A DNA stretch of 64,000 nt from Betaproteobacteria bacterium (GTDB taxonomy: Bacteria; Pseudomonadota; Gammaproteobacteria; Burkholderiales; Burkholderiaceae_C): contig RFYV01000001.1 of NCBI GenBank assembly GCA_009921265.1, positions 1 to 64,000 on the forward strand. The letters are read 5' to 3'. Positions 1-7,380 of the stretch are shown in pieces (position 1 is the first letter of the stretch; every line of letters starts with the position of its first letter). The notes beneath the pieces were generated by a model. That model was not told the DNA's origin. It did not search any database and was given only the letters and a program-made list of their open reading frames with translations. The position numbers were made by a program, and so were the translations under genes.

Positions 1-258
1 TCCGCTTTCAATGGCCAAGGTATTGAATTCAATCAATGGATTGGCGGCAATGCCTGTGTGTAATTTGGCGCGAAACACTTCAATGCCGTTGTACAGACAA
101 ATGAAATCGGTGAGGATGTCGCGCTCGATGCGTTGACCGTTTTCATTGTGTCTAAATCCATTTTCCATGGGGTGTTGCGCCAAGGCGCGAACGGTGATCA
201 ATTGGTCACGTGTTGCTTTGGGTGGAGCCGTAACAATGGTTCTTAAGGGGCGCGTCAT
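1..258 (-). CDS. soxZ: SoxZ-like thiosulfate oxidation carrier subunit, 3' end cut by window edge
   Basis: This reading frame is absent from the ORF track because it has no stop inside the window; I translated it from the reverse complement. The ATG at 258 gives 86 residues starting MTRPLRTIV, with the family signature HPMENGFR near residue 30, then IERDILTDF, YNGIEVFRA and GIAANPLIEF. SoxZ is the immunoglobulin-fold partner of SoxY; the pair carries sulfur intermediates in the periplasm for the Sox enzymes. The start overlaps the soxY stop (ATGA), and its strong Shine-Dalgarno (GGAGGAA) is built from the last codons of soxY, so the two are translationally coupled. Typical SoxZ is about 100-110 residues, so some 15-25 residues lie outside. 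Family assignment is firm; the substrate is not certain because the partner SoxY is atypical. Confidence 0.85.
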   Translation of the reverse strand, partial: MTRPLRTIVTAPPKATRDQLITVRALAQHPMENGFRHNENGQRIERDILTDFICLYNGIEVFRAKLHTGIAANPLIEFNTLAIESG

Positions 259-701
259 CTTTCCTCCGTACATGCAGAGGTGGTAACCAAGGTGTCTGCA
301 TAACCACGCCAAAAACTACCATTGCTCATTTGCGCAATGGCCCATACGCGTTGATTTTCTGCAAGGCGAACACGACTCATCACTTGTGCGCGTCCACTGC
401 GTGGCGTGAAATACGCGCTCAATATATGGGGGAGTGGATTACCTTCGGCCAACACATGAACCGATTTCACATAATCTTGTTGGGTCATTGGACTTTCAAC
501 TTGCAGCGTCATGACAACTGAGTTTCCGTTTTCAATCAGAGGTGGAATATCAAGAATGACTCGACCCGTTTGAACGATTTTATCGCCTACCAACGTTTGA
601 ATCGCTAGTTTGGCTTGATCAGGGCTTGCAAATGCAATGCTGTGAGGAGCCAGCCCGAGTGCGCTTAACCAAGTCAAGCAATCACGTCTTTGAATCGTCA
701 T
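255..701 (-). CDS. soxY: SoxY-like carrier protein with non-canonical C-terminus
   Basis: 148 residues. The N-terminus (QRRDCLTWLSALGLAP) carries a twin-arginine export signal, as known for SoxY, so the protein should reach the periplasm folded with SoxZ. The body matches the SoxY fold: VESPMTQQDYV, YFTPRSGRAQV and MSNGSFWRG close to the end. Canonical SoxY ends in GGCGG, whose cysteine is the covalent attachment point for sulfur intermediates. Here the tail is instead TTSACTEER, so one cysteine is kept near the C-terminus but the glycine-rich swinging arm is gone. It overlaps soxX by 4 bp upstream and soxZ by 4 bp downstream. Either this is a divergent SoxY subgroup with the same job, or a carrier adapted to another thiol or oxidation system. 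Confidence 0.82.
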   Translation of the reverse strand: MTIQRRDCLTWLSALGLAPHSIAFASPDQAKLAIQTLVGDKIVQTGRVILDIPPLIENGNSVVMTLQVESPMTQQDYVKSVHVLAEGNPLPHILSAYFTPRSGRAQVMSRVRLAENQRVWAIAQMSNGSFWRGYADTLVTTSACTEER

Positions 702-1144
702 GGTTTAAGTGTTTCCAAAAAAGCAATCACGTCTTCAATTTCTTGCGCAGTCAAAATGGTTTGTCCTTTAAAACTTTGCAACACACGAGTGAGTCCTTCT
801 GTTCGATAGTAAGAGGGCATGATGGTTTGCGGATTGAATTGACTGGCGTCTACGATACGAGCACGCAGTTGTGCTGCATTGAGTCGTTGCGCAATCAAAC
901 TTAAGTCGGGTGCCAAGTTACCTTGAAAACGATCTTCAGGAATGGGTCCTTGGTGGCACAACAAACACAAACTTTTTTGTTTGTTGCTCACCAATGCGCG
1001 ACCCCGATCGGCTTGTCCAATCAATCCTTGAAGGGGTTGCGTCATTTCTTGTTGCGCTAATGCACTTAGCGGAAATGACAGCAACAATCCCAAAAAAATT
1101 GAACTGACATGGGGGATGTAACAAATTAGATGTTGCAACCCCAT
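698..1144 (-). CDS. soxX: SoxX-like monohaem cytochrome c
   Basis: The ORF track begins at 1261, but the better start is the ATG at 1144, which opens directly into a Sec signal peptide (hydrophobic stretch ending SALAQQE) and gives 148 residues. One haem-binding motif, CLLCH, lies in the middle; the segment GNLAPDLSLIAQRL and the later TIMPSYY, which supplies a likely axial methionine, fit SoxX. In the Sox pathway SoxX pairs with SoxA to couple thiosulfate to SoxYZ and pass electrons to cytochrome c; soxA is not visible here. The gene starts 17 bp after the molybdenum hydroxylase subunit ends and overlaps soxY by 4 bp, so it is probably co-transcribed with both. It could alternatively serve as electron acceptor for that enzyme. 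Confidence 0.82.
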   Translation of the reverse strand: MGLQHLICYIPHVSSIFLGLLLSFPLSALAQQEMTQPLQGLIGQADRGRALVSNKQKSLCLLCHQGPIPEDRFQGNLAPDLSLIAQRLNAAQLRARIVDASQFNPQTIMPSYYRTEGLTRVLQSFKGQTILTAQEIEDVIAFLETLKP

Positions 1145-1161
1145 GTAACGCCGCCTTTGAA

Positions 1162-3354
1162 TCAAACCAAAGTTAAACCATGATTTTTGAGTGGCACAGT
1201 GCGATAGCGTTTTCCCGTTGCTTTGGCAATGGCGTTGAGCACAGCAGGTGCGGCCACACAAATCGTGGGTTCACCAATACCACCCCATTCGGCACCTCCA
1301 CCTTCGATGATGATGGTTTCAACTTTAGGCATTTGTGCAATGCGCATCGAACCAAATGTATCGAAGTTGGTTTGAACAATGCGACCGGCTTTGACCGTGC
1401 ATTCTTGTTCAAACAATGCGGATAAACCGTACACAAATGAGCCCGAAACTTGTCGCTCAATTTGTGCGGGGTTAACGGCATAGCCAGGATCGGTTGCAGC
1501 GACGATGCGGTGAATTTTGACCTTGCCATTTTTTACCGATAACTCGCAAGCAGCAGCGACAAAACTTCCAAATGCTTTCATTTGCGCAACGCCTCTGTAA
1601 ACACCTTTTGCTGGTTTTTTAGTCCAACCAATTTTTGCAGCAACAGCATTGAGTACAGCAAGATTGCGTGGATAGTCGCCCATGTATTTGCGTCTAAATG
1701 CAACGGGGTCCATACCAGCAGTTTCTGCTAATTCGTCGACAAAGCATTCAAAGAAAACAGCGTTTTGGTTTGCATTGACACCACGCCAGAATCCTGGCGG
1801 CACATGCGGGTTACGCATCGCATGATCAATCAATAAATTTGGAAATGTGTATCCAAATGCATGTTCGCCCGCATCTGCCACACCTTGAAACACCAAGGGG
1901 TCACGTCCTTTTTGTTGTTCGAGCACAGCTGGGCGAACAGCGGCCAAGATAGATTGACCCGACAAGCGCATGTGAACGCCTGTGAGGTTTTTATTGGCGT
2001 CAAAAGTACCTGTGAGTTTGCAAGCCATGACGGGGTGATAGCGACCTTGCGTCATGTCTTCTTCACGCGTCCAAATGAGTTTGATGTGAATGCCAGGTAT
2101 TTGCTTGGCAATTAACACCGCTTGTGTGGTGTAGTCTTGGAATGCACCACGACGACCAAAGCCACCACCCAAATTGATTTTGTGAACATCGCATCGATCG
2201 GATGGAATACCCGCTGCAGCAATCACCGCCGCTAAAGACGCTTCACCATCTTGTGTGGGAACCCATGCATCACAACGCTCTGGCGTCCAACGTGCAGTTG
2301 CATTCATCGGCTCCATGGGGGCGTGATTCAAGAAGGGGTAGAAATAAACGCCTTCTGTTTTGTGTACTGCAGATGTCAGCGCAGCAGGCATATCGCCCGC
2401 TTTGTTGCCCACAAAAGCTTGTTGAGCCGTTAAGCCTTCTTGAAGCATGGCGCCAATGCTTTCGCTTGATACTTGTGCATTGGGACCTTCGTCCCAAACG
2501 ATATTGACTTTATCTAAAGCAGTTTTGGCTTGCCAAAATGTTTCTGCAACCACGGCCACTGCGGTTTCGCCCACTTGCAGTACGTTTTTAACACCTTTCA
2601 TTGAAGAGGCTTGCGTTGCATCAAAGCTTTTGACTTTGCCGCCAAACACAGGACACTCTTTGATATTGGCAACCAACATATTCGGGAATTGAAGGTCGAT
2701 GCCGTAAATTTGTTTGCCATTGACTTTGTTGCGAGTATCTAATCGACGTATACGCTTGCCAATGATTTTCCATTCTTTGGGATCTTTTAATTTGATTTGT
2801 GCAGGAGCTGGAACGGGCAGCTTGGCGGCGGCATCTGCAACTTTGCCGTAAGAAATTTTGCGTGCGCTTGCTGAATGCGTGATGACGCCTTTTGCAGCGG
2901 TGCATTGATCAGGACTCACGCCCCAAGTATTGGCGGCGGCTTGAATCAACATCATGCGCGCAGCAGCACCGCCTTGGCGAACGTATTCTTGTGATTCACG
3001 AATACCACGACTACCACCTGTGGAGTAACTGCCCCATACGCGTTTGCGTTTGAGACTTTCACCAGGCGTTGGATATTCGGTTGTGACTTTGCTCCAATCG
3101 CATTCGAGCTCTTCTGCAACGAGTTGAGCCAAACCTGTGAGGGTGCCTTGCCCCATTTCAGAGCGAACAATGCGCACAACAACTGTTTCATCGGGTTGAA
3201 TGACTACCCATACGCCGATTTCGGGTGCGGCATCAGCGGCAACTGCTTGTGTGGGGTTTAAAAGCATGGGGATTCCCAATGCCAGGCCAGAGCCCATGGC
3301 TGCTGTACCGCCCATGAATTGACGACGCGTTGGTGTTGAAAGAATTTCGTTCAT
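1162..3354 (-). CDS. Tat-exported molybdenum hydroxylase large subunit (IorB / isoquinoline 1-oxidoreductase beta type)
   Basis: 730 residues from the ATG at 3354, chosen because AAAGGA lies just upstream and the frame then opens with a twin-arginine signal (TRRQFMGG) followed by a hydrophobic stretch ending AVAAD. This is the xanthine-oxidase-family Mo subunit in the single-polypeptide periplasmic arrangement known for isoquinoline 1-oxidoreductase and related aldehyde dehydrogenases. Visible signatures are the cofactor loop GGGFGRRGAF near the middle, PGFWRGVNANQNAVF, and the C-terminal GGIGEPT, which contains the expected active-site glutamate. It works with the 2Fe-2S subunit encoded 14 bp upstream; no FAD subunit is present, so electrons probably leave through a cytochrome. 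The substrate cannot be read from sequence; aldehydes or N-heteroaromatics are typical. Confidence 0.88.
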   Translation of the reverse strand: MNEILSTPTRRQFMGGTAAMGSGLALGIPMLLNPTQAVAADAAPEIGVWVVIQPDETVVVRIVRSEMGQGTLTGLAQLVAEELECDWSKVTTEYPTPGESLKRKRVWGSYSTGGSRGIRESQEYVRQGGAAARMMLIQAAANTWGVSPDQCTAAKGVITHSASARKISYGKVADAAAKLPVPAPAQIKLKDPKEWKIIGKRIRRLDTRNKVNGKQIYGIDLQFPNMLVANIKECPVFGGKVKSFDATQASSMKGVKNVLQVGETAVAVVAETFWQAKTALDKVNIVWDEGPNAQVSSESIGAMLQEGLTAQQAFVGNKAGDMPAALTSAVHKTEGVYFYPFLNHAPMEPMNATARWTPERCDAWVPTQDGEASLAAVIAAAGIPSDRCDVHKINLGGGFGRRGAFQDYTTQAVLIAKQIPGIHIKLIWTREEDMTQGRYHPVMACKLTGTFDANKNLTGVHMRLSGQSILAAVRPAVLEQQKGRDPLVFQGVADAGEHAFGYTFPNLLIDHAMRNPHVPPGFWRGVNANQNAVFFECFVDELAETAGMDPVAFRRKYMGDYPRNLAVLNAVAAKIGWTKKPAKGVYRGVAQMKAFGSFVAAACELSVKNGKVKIHRIVAATDPGYAVNPAQIERQVSGSFVYGLSALFEQECTVKAGRIVQTNFDTFGSMRIAQMPKVETIIIEGGGAEWGGIGEPTICVAAPAVLNAIAKATGKRYRTVPLKNHGLTLV

Positions 3355-3368
3355 GATTGTTTTTCCTT

Positions 3369-3818
3369 TCAAGACTTGGAAACGCTGTGAATGGCTGCAC
3401 GAACTTCTTGAAAAGTTCCACAACGACAAATATTGGTGATCGCTTCATCAATATCTGCATCGGTTGGTTTTGGTTTTTTTCTGAGTAAAGCAGTGGTGGC
3501 CATCACCATGCCGCTTTGGCAATAACCGCACTGGGGCACTTCGTGTTGCACCCAAGCTTTTTGAATTTTCGAGAGTTGACCTTGTTTTTCTAAACTCTCA
3601 ATGGTTTCGATTTTTTGGTTGCTAATGGCGCTTAAAGGAATCACACAAGTACGAACGGCTTCACCATCCATCAACACAGTGCATGCACCGCATTGCGCAA
3701 CACCGCATCCATATTTGGTACCTGTCATGCCCAATTGTTCTCGGATGACCCATAGAAGTGGCGTGTTGGGGTCTGCATCGACTGTGTGAATTTTTCCGTT
3801 TACATTGATTTTGGTCAT
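3369..3818 (-). CDS. 2Fe-2S subunit of molybdenum hydroxylase (IorA type)
   Basis: 149 residues with two 2Fe-2S cluster sites. The N-terminal plant-ferredoxin-like site is KYGCGVAQCGACTVL (about residues 37-51) followed by a fourth cysteine in VRTCVIP. The C-terminal helical domain has CGYCQSGM and ICRCGTF. Length and domain order match the small subunits of isoquinoline 1-oxidoreductase and aldehyde dehydrogenases of the xanthine oxidase family. It has no signal peptide of its own, so it should be carried across the membrane with the Tat-signalled large subunit, as known in the family. A clear Shine-Dalgarno (GAGGAAAA) precedes the start, and the 150-bp gap upstream holds a promoter candidate. 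Confidence 0.9.
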   Translation of the reverse strand: MTKINVNGKIHTVDADPNTPLLWVIREQLGMTGTKYGCGVAQCGACTVLMDGEAVRTCVIPLSAISNQKIETIESLEKQGQLSKIQKAWVQHEVPQCGYCQSGMVMATTALLRKKPKPTDADIDEAITNICRCGTFQEVRAAIHSVSKS

Positions 3819-3841
3819 TGGTTTTCCTCGAGTTGATATTT

Positions 3842-3871
3842 TTTATAAATTCAACACGGAAATGTAATCAA
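3842..3871 (-). promoter_or_regulatory. Candidate sigma70 promoter for the Mo-hydroxylase/sox operon
   Basis: On the minus strand TTGATT and TATAAA are separated by 18 bp, about 25 bp upstream of the 2Fe-2S subunit start. It lies in the only sizeable gap between the hydrolase genes and the oxidoreductase genes and suggests independent transcription of the latter. The region is AT-rich, so a chance match is possible. Confidence 0.4.
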
Positions 3872-3931
3872 AAAATAATAAAATAAAACTAGTAATTGTC
3901 CTAATCAAGCATTTAATAAGTATGAATCAAT

Positions 3932-3964
3932 TACTTTTGGCGATGGTCGTAATCACCAAAAGTA
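3932..3964. repeat. Perfect 9-bp inverted repeat in the intergenic gap
   Basis: TACTTTTGG and CCAAAAGTA flank a 15-bp centre, with a further GAT/ATC pairing inside after one mismatch. It lies 6 bp beyond the stop codon of the large hydrolase and about 60 bp upstream of the promoter candidate for the oxidoreductase operon. There is no run of T residues on either strand immediately after it, so it does not look like a standard intrinsic terminator; an mRNA 3' stabilising hairpin or a regulator-binding site is possible. Confidence 0.6.
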
Positions 3965-3969
3965 CTACT

Positions 3970-6078
3970 TTATTTCAATACTTTGCTCTCTTGGGCTTCA
4001 TTGATCAAACGATTCGCGTCGTCTTTTAATAAAAAACCAGCGCGAATGGCTCTCGTCGTGGCTTTTTTCACGGCTTCTACATAGCCCTCATGGTTCACAT
4101 AGCGTTCTTCGAGTGATGGACGTGGATCGCTATTGGATTGGCGTTCTTGCGCGGTTTTTGCAAATGGAATCATCCCGCCAACGTAGTTGCAAATTTGTCC
4201 TTGATGAAATGGTCTCGCACCACCTGCTGTGATGTTCCAACCCATGTAGGTACCCAATGGCGCATCGAGTAAAACAACAGGTACACCACCGTATTCATTG
4301 CCGTCACCATCCACTTTGGGTGCGTACATCGGTAAAACTTGTTTGATGGATGGTGGTGTGCGACTGATGACCCCAGAACCATCGGCTGCATTGAAACCTT
4401 CACCCCAGTCGTAATCAATCACGGGCATGATGAAATCTATTTCTGGCGCAGTCGATCGAAGTTGTTTGAGTGTTGGAAAACCTATTGCTGTTTTATTTGC
4501 GGGTACTAATGTTTTATTAGATAACTTGGGCCATTGACTTGGTGGTGGTGCAACATTTCGCATCACCCAATTGCGAAAGTGAACACGCAATGCATTGACT
4601 GTTTCTGTATGGGGCACAGGATTGGCAGGATAAATTGCGCTCCCATAGTTGTTGCCTGGGCACGTTGGCGGCTGCGCTGGCAAGGCAACGCCAGGCAAAC
4701 TGGTATTGAATCCACCCGCGCCACCGCCATGCGCGGAACTGGCGATGTAGTAACGACGCACATTGGAAGGCAAGGGCAAATCTTTTTTCGCGTCGGTTCC
4801 TATCCACTCAGGTGTGAGTTTGAGAGCCCATACTTCGGCTGATCCAAAATGTTCCATGATTTTTGGACAGGTGCGCGTTGCTTGACAACGATCCAATAAA
4901 CCGATTGATCGAATTCCTCTGACAGGATCAGGGTGAGGTAACCACCATTGTGGTCCTTCGCTGCCAGCTTGATACAACTCTAAAACACCATCGGGTTGCG
5001 CCCACCGAAAGTTCAGTGCAATGCGACGTCCTGCAATGATGGGCCAAAGACCATCGTGAACTTGTTTGCCCGCTTCATTTTGATTGAAGCCTAAATGCAA
5101 CCAACCGCGTAAAAAATTTCCTGATTGTGAAACGCCACGTCCTATGCTGTGAGAAACAAGATTGGCAATGGGGTTGGGTGTTCCAGCGTCGTCGGTCTTT
5201 GCAGTTTTAAAAAAAGTGCCCACATCGCGCCATGCTGCAAAGCCAACGCCTAGTGCATAGGCATCATCGGATGGAAAAACAACTTGATACAACTTAGACG
5301 CATCAAATCCATTTTTTAAACAAATCTGTGTGGCGTCGGATGTACCCGGAAAAGGATTGTTGGCGTCGCATTTTGCCCAAGCCCAATCGGCAGAAGCAAT
5401 TTCTGTTTCACCAATGACTTCACCGCGAGTGGACTCGCCAACACGCGACACCAATTTTGATTTTTGTGTATCCAAGGTATTGGGTTTGTATGGAACAGGA
5501 TTGGATTGAATAATCAGTGGTTGAGAGGCGGGGCCACTTTTGTTGACAATTCTTGCGAGAACATTGCCTGTGATGGGACTGCCGTCTAATTGCTTTGCAA
5601 TTGGCAACTGCAACCAGTGTGGCTGATCCACACCTGCGTAAGCTCGAACAGCGGTTGCGCCAGAGTTATCGCCTTGCCATGCACTGGTTAAATCGATGTC
5701 GCCGTTGGCACGTTCAGCAATCACGTTTGGACGTTTCAATCCTCTATTCGGTACTTCGTGCCATAACAAGCCACTGCTTTGTTTGGAATCCACAGGTTTG
5801 GTGATGACAAACGTTGCGACATATCGAACCTTTCCATCTTTGTCGTTGATGAATTGAATGTCGTTGATGATTCGATTGACACGACTTGTGGGGTCAATTT
5901 CTCCAAATGCACGTCCCGCAATTTGTTCGGTGGCGACGCCCCCTGATTCTGCCGCTGCAAAAGGTTTCACTTCATCGATAACGATTTTGGTGATGCGCGC
6001 ATGCGCAGAAAAAGCACAAGCTGTTAATAATAAAAAACAAAGTTGACGTGACGCGTGATGCGTAATTGAATTTTTCAT
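3970..6078 (-). CDS. Secreted alpha/beta hydrolase domain-containing protein
   Basis: 702 residues with a Sec signal peptide (CFLLLTACAFSAHA, probable cleavage after AHA). The length and the long beta-rich N-terminal part followed by GRGVSQSGNFLRGWLHLGF near residue 315, where the serine in VSQSG is the likely nucleophile, match a large family of exported proteins annotated only as alpha/beta hydrolase domain proteins. Ester or lactone hydrolysis in the periplasm or outside the cell is the natural expectation, but no substrate is known to me. The gene lies 13 bp after a second secreted hydrolase on the same strand, so the two form an operon. A Cys-containing segment (CQATRTCPKI) could form a disulfide. 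Confidence 0.75.
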   Translation of the reverse strand: MKNSITHHASRQLCFLLLTACAFSAHARITKIVIDEVKPFAAAESGGVATEQIAGRAFGEIDPTSRVNRIINDIQFINDKDGKVRYVATFVITKPVDSKQSSGLLWHEVPNRGLKRPNVIAERANGDIDLTSAWQGDNSGATAVRAYAGVDQPHWLQLPIAKQLDGSPITGNVLARIVNKSGPASQPLIIQSNPVPYKPNTLDTQKSKLVSRVGESTRGEVIGETEIASADWAWAKCDANNPFPGTSDATQICLKNGFDASKLYQVVFPSDDAYALGVGFAAWRDVGTFFKTAKTDDAGTPNPIANLVSHSIGRGVSQSGNFLRGWLHLGFNQNEAGKQVHDGLWPIIAGRRIALNFRWAQPDGVLELYQAGSEGPQWWLPHPDPVRGIRSIGLLDRCQATRTCPKIMEHFGSAEVWALKLTPEWIGTDAKKDLPLPSNVRRYYIASSAHGGGAGGFNTSLPGVALPAQPPTCPGNNYGSAIYPANPVPHTETVNALRVHFRNWVMRNVAPPPSQWPKLSNKTLVPANKTAIGFPTLKQLRSTAPEIDFIMPVIDYDWGEGFNAADGSGVISRTPPSIKQVLPMYAPKVDGDGNEYGGVPVVLLDAPLGTYMGWNITAGGARPFHQGQICNYVGGMIPFAKTAQERQSNSDPRPSLEERYVNHEGYVEAVKKATTRAIRAGFLLKDDANRLINEAQESKVLK

Positions 6079-6091
6079 TTGTACCTAAGGG

Positions 6092-7150
6092 TTATTTCAA
6101 ACGAGGTGCAGATTGAATCAGTGAGCCAACTTCATTTTTCCACCATTTGGCTTGTCCTGTTGTGCCGTGACCTGCTGTTTGATCGCTTGCGGGAATAAGC
6201 AACAAGCGTGAACGAGGAATTTTTGCCAATGCAAGTTCCATGATTTTGAGCTCGGGCGGATTTCGCTCGTCGTCTGCTGAGTTGATCGCAAGAACAGTTG
6301 CCTTGATTTGCTGGACCTTGTCAAACGGACTGAAGTCTCTGGATGAGTCCCACTGATAAAGTTGATCGTTGGCATCGCCGTCAAACTTTGCATTCAATCG
6401 TTGATCTATCAGTTGATCGGCTTTGGCGCGTGTTGGTGCTACTCGTTGTAATGCCTGGTTGCCGCCACTGGTTCCAATTGCATAAAAAACAGACGCAAAT
6501 TGCAGACTGCGCGGTTGCTTGACGTAATTACCATTCATCCAATCTGGATCGTTTCGAATCGAGTCAATGATGAGTCGACGCATCATCCAATTGCGCCCTG
6601 ACATCTCTGAAGGTGTTGACGCCATGGGAACCAAAATATCCATGAACTCTGGGTAATAAATACCCCAAAGCCACGTATGCATACCACCCATTGAATTTCC
6701 TAAAATCATGCGCACGTGTTTGAGTTTGAGTCCTTCTGTGATCAAGCGATATTGAGCCAATACCATATCGTCATAGTTGTATTTTGGAAATTTGGCTTTT
6801 AATCCATCGGATGGCTTGCTTGATTTGCCTGTACCAATTGCATCAGGCAAGATGATGAAGTATTTGTTGGCATCTAAGGGTTGACCCGGCCCAAATAATT
6901 CGCCACCAAATGCGGTATTGAGCATTCCGATGCCAGTGCCCGTTGTACCGTGCAGTATCACAACGGGTTCTCCTGAGGGGTTGCCTAAGGTCGTGTATCC
7001 AATATTCATGGATGGCATGATTTCACCAGTGTGAAGCCGAAAGTCTTTTGCGACCCAAACATCACTTTGTGGTGTTGCTGTATTTTGTGCAAATGCTTGT
7101 GCGCATAAAACCAAAAATAAAACGTTCAACCATTTGTAAATAATTTTCAT
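6092..7150 (-). CDS. Exported alpha/beta-fold hydrolase (homoserine acetyltransferase-like)
   Basis: 352 residues; N-terminal signal peptide ending AFAQN. The protein shows the alpha/beta hydrolase elements in order: oxyanion segment HGTTGTG, nucleophile elbow LGNSMGGMHTW, acidic residue region NSADDERNPPE and C-terminal histidine in TAGHGTTG. Overall arrangement resembles the MetX-like branch of the superfamily, but a signal peptide makes a role in methionine synthesis unlikely; an exported esterase or acyl-hydrolase is more plausible. It is first in the minus-strand operon with the 702-residue hydrolase and diverges from the SGNH hydrolase at 7381. The ATG at 7150 follows a purine-rich Shine-Dalgarno (GGACTCCCCC is close by, so the ribosome site is only moderate). 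Confidence 0.78.
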   Translation of the reverse strand: MKIIYKWLNVLFLVLCAQAFAQNTATPQSDVWVAKDFRLHTGEIMPSMNIGYTTLGNPSGEPVVILHGTTGTGIGMLNTAFGGELFGPGQPLDANKYFIILPDAIGTGKSSKPSDGLKAKFPKYNYDDMVLAQYRLITEGLKLKHVRMILGNSMGGMHTWLWGIYYPEFMDILVPMASTPSEMSGRNWMMRRLIIDSIRNDPDWMNGNYVKQPRSLQFASVFYAIGTSGGNQALQRVAPTRAKADQLIDQRLNAKFDGDANDQLYQWDSSRDFSPFDKVQQIKATVLAINSADDERNPPELKIMELALAKIPRSRLLLIPASDQTAGHGTTGQAKWWKNEVGSLIQSAPRLK

Positions 7151-7380
7151 GGGGGAGTCCTTCGGTTGAATGGTATGGATATCAATGAATCGACCGTTTA
7201 AATTATTATGGAAAGGGTTGGGGTCATGTCAGCGATTCACTAAGGGATTACGCTAGTCCATTTGCAGTTAATTTACGGTTTGTCGCCTGAGGGACTCTGA
7301 TGCCTAGAGGCGAATGATGATTTAACACCACAATCGAATCTAAGCTAGGTGTTTCATCTATTTTTAAAGGACGAATGACA
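7151..7380. other. Divergent intergenic region between two secreted hydrolases
   Basis: About 230 bp separate the two divergent hydrolase genes and must hold both promoters. I see no clear consensus hexamers. The only firm element is AAAGGA just upstream of the SGNH hydrolase. No ORF or RNA gene is recognisable. Confidence 0.5.

Noticed and set aside
3932-3964. Inverted repeat as an intrinsic terminator
   Set aside because: No T-run follows on either strand; listed as a repeat instead.
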